Assembly (NCBI RefSeq): GCF_016862515.1
Contig: NZ_BONC01000029.1
Location: forward strand, 1-64,000
Length of the DNA: 64,000 nt
Source of the DNA: Asanoa iriomotensis
GTDB lineage: Bacteria; Actinomycetota; Actinomycetes; Mycobacteriales; Micromonosporaceae
Reading direction: 5' to 3'
Shown: positions 46,168-55,815 of the stretch, piece by piece
How positions within the stretch are numbered: position 1 is the stretch's first letter
How the letters are laid out: each line of letters opens with the position of its first letter
Program-made: the position numbers and the translations under genes
The notes under the pieces: model-generated
What the model was told of the DNA's origin: nothing
Databases searched by the model: none
The model's input: only the letters and a program-made list of their open reading frames with translations

Positions 46168-48192
46168 TTACTCGGGACTAAGTACCGCCAGCACGGCACC
46201 GGTTTCCACTTGCGAGCCGGGGCCGACCGGCAGCGCGGACACGTAGCCGGCGGATGGCGCGTACACGGGGTGCTCGAGCTTCATCGCCTCGAGCGTCATC
46301 AGCAGCTCGCCCGGGCGGACCCGCTGGCCGGGCACCACCATGACCCGGCTGACGTGGCCGGGCAGCGGTGCCACGAGCGAGCCCTCGGCCAGCCGGGCGG
46401 ACGGAAGCGGGAACCGGGGCAGCTCGTGCAGGGCGACGGAGCCCTCCGGACTGTCGACGTAGGACACGTCGCCGACCCGGCGGACGGTGAACATCAGCCG
46501 GATGCCGTTGACGTCGAGGGCGACGGCATCCGGTGTGGCCGAGACGACCTGCGCCGGCGGGTGGTCGTCGGTGGCCGGTGGCTGGCCGAGCCCGCCGAGA
46601 TCCGGGTCGTCCGGGTCGACCGCGCGGACCCACCAGTTGACGAGGTCGCCGGAGCGGTCGAGCCGGTAGCCGACCTCGACCGGGCCGGCCGGGCCGTCGT
46701 ACACGGTGGTCTGTGATCGTGACGGCACGTTGCGCCAACCGGACGGCAGCGTGCCGAGCACCGTCGTGCCACCGCGTCGTTCCGCCGCGCCCGCCAGCGC
46801 GGCGGCCAGGCAGGACACCCGCACCGCGTCGACCGAGGAGAGCAGCGGCGCGAACACCTCGGGATGCCGTTCGAGGAACGCGGTGTCGGTGTCGCCGGCG
46901 CGGTAGGACGGGTGCCGCAGCGTACGCACGAGCAGGTCGCGGTTGGTCGTCACGCCGTGGATCTCGGCGCGGGCCAGCGCACCGGCGAGCAACCGGGCCG
47001 CATCCGCGCGGGTCGGCGCCCACGCGATCAGCTTGGCCAGCATCGAGTCGTAGTGCACGCCGACCACGGAACCGTCGCGCACGCCCGCGTCGAGCCGCAG
47101 ACCGGGCACGGAGAGCGGCTTGAACTCGGCGGCCACCCCCGGGATGTGGAAACGGTGCATGGTGCCCGTGGACGGCAGCCAGTTGGCGGCCGGGTCCTCG
47201 GCGCAGATCCGCACCTCGATGGCGTGGCCGCGCATCGGCGGCGGGGCGTTGAGCGGCAACGGGTTGCCCTCGGCCACCATGAGCTGCAGCTGGACCAGGT
47301 CAAAGCCCGTGATCAGCTCGGTGACGGCGTGCTCGACCTGCAGCCGGGTGTTCATCTCCAGGAAGTAGAAGCCGCCGCCGACCGCGTCGACCAGGAACTC
47401 GACGGTGCCGGCGCCGACGTAGCCGACCGCCCGGGCCGCGGTCGCCGCCGCCGCGCAGAGTTGCTCGCGCAACTGGGCGGTGACCACCGGCGAGGGTGCC
47501 TCCTCGAGGACCTTCTGGTAGCGGCGCTGGATCGAGCACTCCCGCTCGCCGAACGGCACCACGGTGCCGTGGTTGTCGGCGAAGATCTGCACCTCGATGT
47601 GGCGCGCGCTCTCGACGTAACGCTCCAGGAACACGGTGCCGTCGCCGAACGCGAGCGCCGCCTCGCGCCGCGCGGACGCGATCGCGTCGGGCAGCGACTC
47701 GCGGTCGTGCACGATCCGCATGCCCCGGCCGCCGCCGCCGGCCGACGCCTTGACCAGCACCGGGAACTCGGTGACGCGGTCCGGGTCGAACCAGGTCGGC
47801 AGCATCGGGATGCCGGCGTCGGCCAGCAACTGCTTCGCCTCGATCTTCGAGCCCATCGTGGCGATCACCTTCGCCGGCGGCCCGACCCAGGTCAGCCCCG
47901 AGTCGATGACGGCCGCGGCGAAGTCGGCGTTCTCCGACAGGAACCCGTACCCCGGATGGATCGCGTCCGCACCGGTCTTCCGCGCGGCGCCGATCATCAG
48001 GTCGCCGCGCAGGTAGGTCGCGGTCGGCGCGTTGCCGGGCAGGTGGACGGCGTAGTCCGCCTCGGCCACGTGCGGCGAGTCGCCGTCGGCGTCGGAGTAG
48101 ACGGCGACCGTCTCGATGCCGACCAGCCGGCACGAGGCGAAGATCCGGCGGGCGATCTCACCCCGGTTGGCCACGAGCAGTCTGCGGATCAT
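46168..48192 (-). CDS. Biotin carboxylase / BCCP subunit of an acyl-CoA carboxylase
   Basis: The 674-residue alpha subunit has the biotin carboxylase ATP-grasp domain (VANRGEIARRI, KASAGGGGRGMRI, FLEMNTRLQVEH) and a C-terminal biotinyl domain with EAMKLEH, whose Lys is biotinylated. Size fits methylcrotonyl/geranyl-CoA carboxylase alpha. ATG at 48192 has GAGGG upstream; a GTG at 48207 overlapping the carboxyltransferase stop is an alternative. Confidence 0.95.
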   Translation of the reverse strand: MIRRLLVANRGEIARRIFASCRLVGIETVAVYSDADGDSPHVAEADYAVHLPGNAPTATYLRGDLMIGAARKTGADAIHPGYGFLSENADFAAAVIDSGLTWVGPPAKVIATMGSKIEAKQLLADAGIPMLPTWFDPDRVTEFPVLVKASAGGGGRGMRIVHDRESLPDAIASARREAALAFGDGTVFLERYVESARHIEVQIFADNHGTVVPFGERECSIQRRYQKVLEEAPSPVVTAQLREQLCAAAATAARAVGYVGAGTVEFLVDAVGGGFYFLEMNTRLQVEHAVTELITGFDLVQLQLMVAEGNPLPLNAPPPMRGHAIEVRICAEDPAANWLPSTGTMHRFHIPGVAAEFKPLSVPGLRLDAGVRDGSVVGVHYDSMLAKLIAWAPTRADAARLLAGALARAEIHGVTTNRDLLVRTLRHPSYRAGDTDTAFLERHPEVFAPLLSSVDAVRVSCLAAALAGAAERRGGTTVLGTLPSGWRNVPSRSQTTVYDGPAGPVEVGYRLDRSGDLVNWWVRAVDPDDPDLGGLGQPPATDDHPPAQVVSATPDAVALDVNGIRLMFTVRRVGDVSYVDSPEGSVALHELPRFPLPSARLAEGSLVAPLPGHVSRVMVVPGQRVRPGELLMTLEAMKLEHPVYAPSAGYVSALPVGPGSQVETGAVLAVLSPE

Positions 48193-48203
48193 TGGCGAAG
48201 CCC

Positions 48204-49796
48204 TCACATCCGGAAGACGCCGAAGCCCTCGGCGCCCTTGATCGGTCCGTTGTGGATTGCCGAGAGGCAGAGTCCGAGGACGGTACGGGTGTCGCGGGGG
48301 TCGATGATCCCGTCGTCGTAGAGCCGGCCGGAGAGGAACAGCGCGGTCGACTGGCTCTCGATCTGCTGCTCGACCATCATCCGCATGGCCTGGTCGGAGT
48401 CCTCGTCATAGTGCTGGCCCTTGGCCTCGGCGGCCTGCCGCGCCACGATCGAGAGCACGCCGGCGAGCTGGGTCGGGCCCATCACCGCGGACTTCGCGTT
48501 GGGCCAGGTGAACAGGAACCGCGGTTCGTAGGCGCGGCCGCACATGCCGTAGTTGCCGGCACCGTACGAGGCGCCCAGGTTGACCGTGATGTGCGGGACC
48601 CGCGAGTTGGACACCGCGTTGATCATCAGGGCGCCGTGCTTGATGATGCCGCGCTGCTCGTACTCGGCGCCGACCATGTAGCCCGTCGTGTTCTGCAGGA
48701 ACAGCAGCGGCGTGTCGGTCGCGTTGGCGAGCTGGATGAACTGGGCGGCCTTCTGCGACTCCGCGGAGAACAGCACGCCGCGGGCGTTGGCCAGCACACC
48801 GACCGGGTAGCCGTGCAGCTCGCCCCAGCCGGTCACCAGCGCGGCGCCGTAGCCGGGCTTGAACTCGTCGAACTCGCTGCCGTCGAGGATCCGGGCCAGC
48901 ACCTCGCGGGGGTCGAACGGGGTGCGCTGGTCCGCGGAGGCGATGGCGAGCAGGTCTTCGGTGTCGAGCTTCGGCGGCGCCGGCTGCGGGTTTCGGGGCC
49001 TCGGGCCGAGCTTGCGCCAGTTGAGCCTGCTGACCACCTGGCGGGCCAGGCGCAGGCCGTCGCGCTCGTCCTCGGCGAGGTAGTCGGCGAGCCCGCTCGT
49101 GCCCGCGTGCATCGCGGCGCCGCCGAGCGACTCGTCGTCGGTGATCTCGCCGGTGGCCATCCGGACCAGGGGCGGGCCGGCGAGGAAGACCTTCGCCTGG
49201 TGCCGCACCATGATCGTGTAGTCGGACATTCCGGGCACGTAGGCGCCGCCGGCGGTGGCGTTGCCGAAGACCACCGAGATGGTCGGGATGCCGGCCGCGG
49301 AGAGCCGGGTCAGGTCGCGGAAGACACCGCCGCCCGGAATGAAGATCTCGGCCTGGGTTGGCAGGTCGGCGCCGCCGGACTCGACCAGGTTGACCAGGGG
49401 CAACCGGTTGGCCAGGGCGATCTCGCCGGCCCGCTGGGTCTTCTTCAACGCGTACGGGTTGATCGCGCCGCCGCGCACGGTCGGGTCGTTGGCGATGATC
49501 ACGCACTCGACGCCCTCGATCACGCCGATGCCGCTGACCACGCTCGCGCCGACCGGGAAGTCGGTGCCCCAGGCCGCCGTCGGTGACAGCTCCAGGAACG
49601 GGGCGTCCTGGTCGAGCAGCAGCTCGATCCGTTCGCGGGGGAGCAGCTTGCCGCGGGCGTGATGGCGGGACACGTACTTGTCGCCGCCGCCGGCCCGCGC
49701 GTCGTCCAGCGCGTCCTCGTACTCGTGGAGGCGCTCCAGCATCGCCGAGCGATTTTCCAGATAGGACGGGTTGCGCGGGTCGACCGAGGTCTCCAT
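48204..49796 (-). CDS. Acyl-CoA carboxylase carboxyltransferase subunit (MccB-like)
   Basis: The 530-residue beta subunit shows ESGGADLPTQAEIF, GNATAGGAYVPGMSDY and the C-terminal NLGASYGAGNYGMCGRAYEPRF segments of methylcrotonyl/geranyl-CoA carboxyltransferases. It transfers CO2 from biotin to an acyl-CoA. Starts at 49805 or 49811 are possible; ATG 49796 (METSVDPRNP) gives the usual N-terminus. Confidence 0.93.
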   Translation of the reverse strand: METSVDPRNPSYLENRSAMLERLHEYEDALDDARAGGGDKYVSRHHARGKLLPRERIELLLDQDAPFLELSPTAAWGTDFPVGASVVSGIGVIEGVECVIIANDPTVRGGAINPYALKKTQRAGEIALANRLPLVNLVESGGADLPTQAEIFIPGGGVFRDLTRLSAAGIPTISVVFGNATAGGAYVPGMSDYTIMVRHQAKVFLAGPPLVRMATGEITDDESLGGAAMHAGTSGLADYLAEDERDGLRLARQVVSRLNWRKLGPRPRNPQPAPPKLDTEDLLAIASADQRTPFDPREVLARILDGSEFDEFKPGYGAALVTGWGELHGYPVGVLANARGVLFSAESQKAAQFIQLANATDTPLLFLQNTTGYMVGAEYEQRGIIKHGALMINAVSNSRVPHITVNLGASYGAGNYGMCGRAYEPRFLFTWPNAKSAVMGPTQLAGVLSIVARQAAEAKGQHYDEDSDQAMRMMVEQQIESQSTALFLSGRLYDDGIIDPRDTRTVLGLCLSAIHNGPIKGAEGFGVFRM

Positions 49797-49884
49797 GACA
49801 GTCACGCGCACCCCTCACAGACGTCCTTGGCCATTGCCACCTCCGTAACGAGCGTCTCGGTGGGCGCGACACGCATGTCGCACG

Positions 49885-51552
49885 TCACGTGGCGTCCAGC
49901 AGCTTCGCCGGCACCTCGGCGACGCGGGCGCGGAACAGCTCGCCCAGCGCCTTGGCCTGCGGGTCGAACCGGGTCGACGCGGCCACGCCGGCGCCGAGCA
50001 GGCCGCGGATCACGAAGTTGACCGCGCGCAGGTTGGGCAACTCGTGCCGCTCGACGGTCAACGGCGCCGTCTCGGGCAGCAACTCCTTGAGCCGGTCGAC
50101 AGTCAGCCAGCCGAGCAGCCAGTCGGCGGCCGAGTCGGTGCGCGCCCAGACGCCGAGGTTGGCGTCGCCGCCCTTGTCGCCGGAGCGGGCGCCGAGGATC
50201 GCGCCCAGGGAGATCCTGGTGGTCTTGCCCAGGTCCTTGAGCTTTGCCTGGTGTTGCGGGGTCGCGTGATATTCCGCCGTCCGGATCGGCGGGCGGATCG
50301 TGACCCGCTTGCCGTCGGGCAGCACGGCGGTGTGGTTGACGCCGTCCTGCGGCATCGTGTCGGCGCTGAACACCCCGAACGGGGCGGCGTCACCCGGCGG
50401 GGTGGTCAAGGTGCAACCCGGATAAGAGGCCAGAGCGAGCTCGACCGCGGCGGCCGAGAACGCCCGCCCGGCCCGCTTCGGGTCCTGGTCCTTCAGGTGT
50501 ACGTGCAGCAGGGCGCTGGCCGCCTCGGTGTCGACCGCGTCGGGGTGGTCGGTGCGGGCGAGCGTGAACCCCAGGCCCTCCTTGCCGACCTCGTCCTCGA
50601 GCTGTGCCCGGACCAGGGCCGCCTTCTCCTCGATGGCCAGCCCGCAGAGGACGAAGGTCATCGAGTTGCGGAAGCCGCCGAGGTTGGCGACGCCGACCTT
50701 GAGGGTGGGTGGCGGCGGTGTGCCCTTGACGCCGGTGATCGCGACCCGATCGGGGCCCAACTGGCGCAGGACGGCCGTGTCCAGCCGGGTGACCACGTCG
50801 GGGCCGAGGTAGCCGGGGGCGTCGATCTCGTACAGGAGCTGCGCCGTGACCGTCTCGACCGTGACCGCGCCGCCGGTGCCCGGGTGCTTGGTGATCACAC
50901 AGCTGCCGTCCTCGGCGACCTCCGCGATCGGGAAGCCGGGGCGGCGCGCGCCGTCGGGCAACTCGGTGAAGAAGCTGAAGTTGCCACCGGTCGCCTGTGC
51001 GCCGCACTCGATCACGTGGCCGGCGACGGTCGCGCCGGCCAGGGCGTCGAAGTCGTCGCGGGACCAGCCGTAGCGCGCCGCCGCGGGGCCGACCACCAGC
51101 GCGGCGTCGGTGACCCGGCCGGTGACCACGATGTCGGCCCCGGCGTCCAGGCAGGCCGCGATGCCGAACGCGCCGAGGTAGGCGTTGGCGGTCAGCGCGT
51201 CGGGGTGCGGGATCGCGTCGCCCTCGACGTACCCGATGCGGGGGTGCAGGCCGTGCTTCTCCGCCAGTGTCTCGATCGCCTGCGCCAGCCCGGCCGGATG
51301 GAGGCCGCCCGCGTTCGTGACCAGCTTGACGCCCTTGTCGAGGGCGGTGCCGAGGGTGGTCTCGAGCTGGCGGAGGAACGTGCGGGCATAGCCGAGCGCG
51401 GGGTCCCGGGCCCGGTCGCGGCCAAGGATCAGCATGGTCAGCTCGGCCAGGTAGTCGCCGGTCAACACGTCGAGGTCGCCGCCGTCGAGCATCTCGCGCC
51501 AGGCGGAGAAGCGGTCGCCGTAGAAGCCGGAGGCGTTGCCGATGCGGATCAT
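49885..51552 (-). CDS. AtuA-like (DUF1446) acyl-CoA catabolism protein
   Basis: A 555-residue protein with the AtuA N-terminal domain (IRIGNASGFYGDR, VTNAGGLHP, VTGRVTDAALVVGPA) and the C-terminal domain found fused in many actinobacteria (LGARSGDKGGDANLGVW). AtuA is required for citronellol/geraniol breakdown in Pseudomonas, with unknown chemistry. Beside a carboxylase pair it points to terpene or leucine/isovalerate catabolism. Its start overlaps the TIGR03084-like gene by 4 bp. Confidence 0.92.
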   Translation of the reverse strand: MIRIGNASGFYGDRFSAWREMLDGGDLDVLTGDYLAELTMLILGRDRARDPALGYARTFLRQLETTLGTALDKGVKLVTNAGGLHPAGLAQAIETLAEKHGLHPRIGYVEGDAIPHPDALTANAYLGAFGIAACLDAGADIVVTGRVTDAALVVGPAAARYGWSRDDFDALAGATVAGHVIECGAQATGGNFSFFTELPDGARRPGFPIAEVAEDGSCVITKHPGTGGAVTVETVTAQLLYEIDAPGYLGPDVVTRLDTAVLRQLGPDRVAITGVKGTPPPPTLKVGVANLGGFRNSMTFVLCGLAIEEKAALVRAQLEDEVGKEGLGFTLARTDHPDAVDTEAASALLHVHLKDQDPKRAGRAFSAAAVELALASYPGCTLTTPPGDAAPFGVFSADTMPQDGVNHTAVLPDGKRVTIRPPIRTAEYHATPQHQAKLKDLGKTTRISLGAILGARSGDKGGDANLGVWARTDSAADWLLGWLTVDRLKELLPETAPLTVERHELPNLRAVNFVIRGLLGAGVAASTRFDPQAKALGELFRARVAEVPAKLLDAT

Positions 51553-52337
51553 CGGCCGGCCCCCGCCACCCGCTTGACCCCGGGCGGGCCGGCGAACGCC
51601 TGCGCCACCTGGAGCCATTCGGTCGCGACCGGGCCGGTGGCGACCAGGGCCAGGTCGGCGGGGTTGCGGCGCTGGGTGACCAGGAGGCAGAAGTCCTGGG
51701 CGGGGCCGGTCACCCGGTCGGTCGCCGTGTCCGGGCCGAACGCCCACACGCTGCCGTCCGGCGCGATCAGCTCGACCCGGACGGGTGTCTGCGGTGCGGG
51801 CCGGCCGTGTGCCAGGAACGAGTGGCCGAGGGTACGGAAGCCGAGGAACGCGACGTGCCTTAGTCGATCGGTCGGTGTGCTGTGCGCTCCGAGCGCCTCG
51901 GCGATGTCGAGGCCGTGTGCCCAGGTCTCCATCAGGCGGGCGGTGGCCATGGACTGCGGCGTGAGCAGGTTGCCGAACCAGGGGATCCGCTTGCCGGCCG
52001 GCGTCGACCGCAACGCTTCGACGAGCTCGCGGTGGCCGGCGATCCAGCGTTGCCGCAACTCGTCGGGCGGGGCCAGGAAACCTTCGGCTCCCTTGTCGAC
52101 GAGGTGGTCCGGGTCGTCGGCGAGCGGTGCGAGCAGCGCGACGAACTGGGCGTCGTCGGTCGTGGCGAGCAGGGCGGCCCGGTCGGTCCAGGCGAGGTGG
52201 GCGATCTGGTGCGCGACGGTCCAGCCGGGGCTCGGGGTCGGCCGCGCCCAGTCTTCGTCGGGCCGGTCGGCCAACAGGGTGTCGACCGCGGCCGTCTCCG
52301 CGTCGAGATCGGTGAGCAGGTCGGCGAGCTCCACCAC
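51549..52337 (-). CDS. TIGR03084-like DinB/MDMPI-fold metal-binding protein
   Basis: The 262-residue protein has the PTPSPGWTVAHQIAHLAW opening with a metal-ligand His and the later METWAHGLDI His, as in TIGR03084/mycothiol-dependent enzyme folds, plus a C-terminal domain. It is commonly found with AtuA-type genes. GTG at 52337 has GGAGG at 5 nt. Confidence 0.88.
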   Translation of the reverse strand: MVELADLLTDLDAETAAVDTLLADRPDEDWARPTPSPGWTVAHQIAHLAWTDRAALLATTDDAQFVALLAPLADDPDHLVDKGAEGFLAPPDELRQRWIAGHRELVEALRSTPAGKRIPWFGNLLTPQSMATARLMETWAHGLDIAEALGAHSTPTDRLRHVAFLGFRTLGHSFLAHGRPAPQTPVRVELIAPDGSVWAFGPDTATDRVTGPAQDFCLLVTQRRNPADLALVATGPVATEWLQVAQAFAGPPGVKRVAGAGR

Positions 52338-52348
52338 GTGGGCCTCCT

Positions 52349-52939
52349 TCAGGCGCGGATCACGGCGGCGAGGTGGCGTTTCCACTCGCGCAGCAGGGCG
52401 GCGCGGCGGGCGGCGTCGTCGGAGAGCAGGTTGGCGACGCCGAGGCCGCGCATGAGGTCGAGGGTGGCCTGGACCGATTCGCGTACGCCGGGGCGGCGCT
52501 CGTCGGCGCCGAGCAGCTCGACGGTGAGACGGTGCAGCTCGCGGCCGACCCGGGCCTCGACGGGCACCAGCGCGGTGCGCAGCTCGGGATCGGTGCGGGC
52601 GGCGACCCAGACCTCCAGGGCTGCGGCGTAGAGCGGGCCGGTGAACGCGGCGGCCAGCATGTCGATGACCCGGTCGACCCGTTGCGCTCCGGTCGGCAGG
52701 CTGGCCGCCTCGGCTCGGATCTCGGCGGCCCGGCGGTCGGCGAGGTGCTCGACGGCGGCCATGACCAGGGCGGCCTTGGTGGGGTAGTGGTGCAGCTGGG
52801 CGCCCCGGGAGACACCGGCGCGCTCGGCTATCACCGTGGTGGTGGTGCCGGCCCAGCCCAGCTCGACCAGGCTGTCGACGGCCGCGTCGAGGAGGCGCGC
52901 CTGGGTGGCCCGGCTGCGTTCCTGCTGCGGGGTCCGCAT
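52349..52939 (-). CDS. TetR-family regulator of the acyl-CoA catabolic operon
   Basis: A 196-residue regulator with the TetR HTH (TTTVIAERAGVSRGAQLHHYPTKAAL) and a helical ligand domain. It is the first gene of the six-gene operon and lies 22 bp after a perfect-armed palindrome, so it probably represses itself and the operon until an acyl-CoA binds. The frame opens further to 52966 but the ATG at 52939 (MRTPQQERSRA) fits the family. Confidence 0.92.
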   Translation of the reverse strand: MRTPQQERSRATQARLLDAAVDSLVELGWAGTTTTVIAERAGVSRGAQLHHYPTKAALVMAAVEHLADRRAAEIRAEAASLPTGAQRVDRVIDMLAAAFTGPLYAAALEVWVAARTDPELRTALVPVEARVGRELHRLTVELLGADERRPGVRESVQATLDLMRGLGVANLLSDDAARRAALLREWKRHLAAVIRA

Positions 52940-52960
52940 TTCCTGAGCATGGCTGCGCTG

Positions 52961-52986
52961 AAACAAACAGTCAAGCCTGCTTGTTT
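52961..52986. promoter_or_regulatory. TetR operator
   Basis: A 26-bp palindrome, AAACAARCAG-N6-CTGYTTGTTT, with one mismatch between the 10-bp arms. It overlaps the region just before the TetR start, typical for autoregulation. Confidence 0.75.
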
Positions 52987-52996
52987 CTGCCTGTTC

Positions 52997-54181
52997 CTAT
53001 GCGTCCGGTGGGGTGATCTTGCCGGCGTTGTCGAACTTCGGACCCGTACGCGGGAAGTCTTTGTTGCTCAGGTCTTTGATCATGGCCAGGCTGTCGCCGT
53101 CGGTGTCCGTGATCGGCTTGCCGGCGGCGTTCATCGAGGTGGAGACCACCTCGCCGTCGACCCAGGTGCCGTCCTTGGTCAGCTCGACCTTGAGGACCGC
53201 GCCGAGCCCGAGCGGCCCGTCGCGGCGGAGCGTGCCGCCGCCGCCAGCGAAGTTGCCCAGGCTGTAGGCGATCAACCGACCCTTGTAGAACTCCATCGCC
53301 CGCAACACGTGCGGGCCGTGACCGACGATCAGGTCCGCGCCAGCGTCGATCATGGAGCGGGCGAACTTGACCGGGTCGCCGCGGTTCTCGCCGAGGAACA
53401 TCTCGGTGCCCGGCTTGACCCGGGTCTTGCCCGAACCCTCCGCACCCATGTGCACCTGGACGACGACGAGGTCGGCCTGCTTCGCGGCCTTGGCGATGAG
53501 CTTCTTGCCAGCCTCGATGTCGATCAGGCTGTTGTTCCAGGGGTACGAGGAGAAGCCGACGACGGCGACCTTGATGCCCTTGACGTCGACCACGGTGATC
53601 TGGTCGACGGCGCCGGTGTGCTTCAGCCCGTATTTCTCCAGTGCGTCCTGTGTGTTCTTGTAGCCGTCCGCGCCGTAGTCGTTGCCGTGGTTGTTGGCCT
53701 GGTTGAGCAACTGGAAGCCGGCGTCCTTGAGGTGCTTGGCGTAGCCCGGCGGCGCCCGGAACTGGTGGCAGCCGGTCGAGTCGGGCCCGCACTTGGACCG
53801 GCCGGTGTCCTCGGTGAGCGGCTCCTCGAGGTTGCCCATCACGAGGTCGGCGGCGAGGTCGCGCTTGACGCCGTCGAAGAAGCCCTTGCCGCCGTTGGAC
53901 GGGAGGCTGCTCGGTGCGTTGCCCATCACGATGTCGCCTGTGGCGGACAGCGAGATCGCTTCCTCCTCCTCGGCGGCCTCCTGGGTCGGGGACTCCTGCT
54001 CGGCCGGGGTCGACTGGGTTGGCGCGACCCACACGGCGGGCTGGCTGGTCTCGCCTCTGGCGACGGCGGCAACGGCGGCGCCTGCCACGCCGAGCAGCGC
54101 CGCGACGGCGACACCGGCCACGATGGCCGGACGCCAGGTGCGTTTGTTCGGCGTGTCGAGGGGATACACGCGGGGGAACAT
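52997..54181 (-). CDS. CapA-family metallophosphatase-like protein
   Basis: The 394-residue product has a transmembrane anchor (about 18-42), an acidic linker and a CapA domain with GDIVMG, NLEEPLT, NQANNHGNDYG, VHMGAEG and VGHGPHV. CapA proteins are tied to poly-gamma-glutamate or polymer export, but many actinobacterial ones have no proven role. Start is ATG at 54181. It is not obviously part of the TetR operon. Confidence 0.88.
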   Translation of the reverse strand: MFPRVYPLDTPNKRTWRPAIVAGVAVAALLGVAGAAVAAVARGETSQPAVWVAPTQSTPAEQESPTQEAAEEEEAISLSATGDIVMGNAPSSLPSNGGKGFFDGVKRDLAADLVMGNLEEPLTEDTGRSKCGPDSTGCHQFRAPPGYAKHLKDAGFQLLNQANNHGNDYGADGYKNTQDALEKYGLKHTGAVDQITVVDVKGIKVAVVGFSSYPWNNSLIDIEAGKKLIAKAAKQADLVVVQVHMGAEGSGKTRVKPGTEMFLGENRGDPVKFARSMIDAGADLIVGHGPHVLRAMEFYKGRLIAYSLGNFAGGGGTLRRDGPLGLGAVLKVELTKDGTWVDGEVVSTSMNAAGKPITDTDGDSLAMIKDLSNKDFPRTGPKFDNAGKITPPDA

Positions 54182-54225
54182 ACCGTTCTCGCGCCACTCG
54201 TGGATACCTCCGTGAGTAGGATGGG

Positions 54226-54885
54226 CTAGCGCTCCGACCAGGGGATCTTGGGCCTGGTGGCGCCCTCCTTGATCGCTCGGTGCGCGGCCCGGGCGGCGTG
54301 CGAGCCCCAGCGCGACAGCGGGCCGCCGTAAGGCTCCTCGGGGCCTTCCCGTGGGCAGAGCACCGTGACCGCGTCGGTGGCGGTGCCGGTGGCGGCGAGG
54401 CCGATTTCCCAGAGGGCCTGTGCCTTCGCTTCTGTGATGGTCGCGACAGCGTTGACCAGGGCGGCGTCGCTGTGCCTGACCGGGAGGAAGGCGACGATAT
54501 TGATCGTGCCGGGGGTGGGCTGGCGGGGTATCTCGCTGGCCGGTGTCGCGGCGGCCAGGATGGGCTTGCCGAGGCCGACGGTGGCCCACACCTCGACCGC
54601 ACCATCGGTTGCGGCAACCCGTTCCGTCACGTCGACGCCGGTCAACAAACCGACACCGGGCCCGGTCAGGGTCAACTCGCTCGCAAGTTCTCGCAGGTGC
54701 GTGTGTGGGTCATTCCGGGCGTACGACATGGGCACGGTCGCGTTGATGACCCATTCGCGGTCGCCGATCCCGCCGCCCAGCGGGCCGGAGCTGATACCGC
54801 GCATCGGGGTGGGTAGGCGCCAGAGCAGCAGGGGGATGCTTTCGCCGTCCTCCTGACGCGCGGTAAGAATGGGCTTGAACGGCAC
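54226..54885 (-). CDS. cbiZ: Adenosylcobinamide amidohydrolase CbiZ
   Basis: The 219-residue protein shows the CbiZ pattern: GPLGGGIGDREWVINATVP, GLLTGVDV, PGTINIVAFLP, and TATDAVTVLCP followed by a small C-terminal helix. CbiZ removes the aminopropanol side chain of salvaged cobinamide so that it re-enters cobalamin synthesis. No other cobalamin gene or B12 riboswitch is seen nearby. Confidence 0.85.
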   Translation of the reverse strand: MPFKPILTARQEDGESIPLLLWRLPTPMRGISSGPLGGGIGDREWVINATVPMSYARNDPHTHLRELASELTLTGPGVGLLTGVDVTERVAATDGAVEVWATVGLGKPILAAATPASEIPRQPTPGTINIVAFLPVRHSDAALVNAVATITEAKAQALWEIGLAATGTATDAVTVLCPREGPEEPYGGPLSRWGSHAARAAHRAIKEGATRPKIPWSER

Positions 54886-55021
54886 GCGCTGACGATAAGG
54901 CAGGTGGCCACCGGGGGTCGGGCTTGATCACGATCCGGGGGTTGCCGGGCCGGTTCGCCGATGCGTACGCCTAGACTGACTGCGCGCGGTTTCCGCGCCA
55001 TTCGTGGAACTGAGGTGCGCG

Positions 55022-55699
55022 ATGGATGAGGTTCTGGCCCGTAGCGGCATCTTCCAGGGTGTCGACCCGGAGGCAGCCGAAGCGCTCGCCAAGGACATGG
55101 AGACCATCGAGGCCCGCAAGGGCGAGATCGTCTTCAACGAGGGCGAACCCGGCGACAGCCTTTACATCGTGCTGAGCGGGAAGATCAAGGTTGGCCGGCG
55201 TGCGGCCGACGGACGTCAGAACCTGATCGCGGTGATGGGCCCATCCGACATGGTGGGCGAGCTGTCGCTGTTCGACCCGGGCCCCCGCACGGCGACCGCC
55301 ACGGCGGTCACCGACACCCGCCTGGCCCGCCTCCGCAAGCAGGCGCTGCGGCCGTGGCTCAACAACAGGCCGGAAATCGCCGAGCAGCTACTGCGGGTGC
55401 TGGCGCGCCGACTGCGGCGCACCAACGACGCCTTGGCCGACCTGATCTTCACCGACGTGCCGGGCCGCGTTGCCAAGAACCTGCTGCAGATGGCCGGTCG
55501 CTTCGGGACCCGGGACGGCGGGGTGTTGCGGGTCACCCACGACCTGACGCAGGAAGAGATCGCTCAGCTGGTCGGTGCGTCGCGGGAGACCGTGAACAAG
55601 GCACTGGCCGACTTCGCCTCGCGCGGTTGGCTGCGGTTGGACGGGAAGTCGATCATCATCCTTGATCCGGAGAGGTTGGCTCGGCGGGCTCGGGTCTGA
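55022..55699 (+). CDS. crp: CRP/FNR-family cAMP-type regulator (GlxR/Rv3676-like)
   Basis: The 225-residue protein has the cyclic nucleotide domain ([39 protein letters not shown]) with the Arg/Thr pocket, and the [23 protein letters not shown]. Actinobacterial GlxR/Crp is a global regulator binding cAMP. It stands alone between cbiZ and nth, as crp does near nth in mycobacteria. Confidence 0.94.
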   Translation: MDEVLARSGIFQGVDPEAAEALAKDMETIEARKGEIVFNEGEPGDSLYIVLSGKIKVGRRAADGRQNLIAVMGPSDMVGELSLFDPGPRTATATAVTDTRLARLRKQALRPWLNNRPEIAEQLLRVLARRLRRTNDALADLIFTDVPGRVAKNLLQMAGRFGTRDGGVLRVTHDLTQEEIAQLVGASRETVNKALADFASRGWLRLDGKSIIILDPERLARRARV

Positions 55700-55729
55700 G
55701 GTTGTCTCCCTTGTCTTTGGTTGCGGTCT

Positions 55730-55815
55730 AGGGCGGGGGAGGATGTTGTGAGTGCCGACCGGTCGCAAAGAGCGCGCCCCTTATAGTCGGCACTCACAAC
55801 ATCCTCCCCCGCCCT
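55730..55815. repeat. 30-bp perfect inverted repeat
   Basis: Arms 55730-55759 and 55786-55815 are perfectly complementary over 30 bp with a 26-nt loop. It lies just after crp. It is much longer than a usual terminator stem and could be a MITE/REP-like element that also terminates crp. Confidence 0.85.

Noticed and set aside
54886-55021. Cobalamin riboswitch upstream of cbiZ
   Set aside because: The intergenic space is only 136 bp and no B12-box-like sequence was found.
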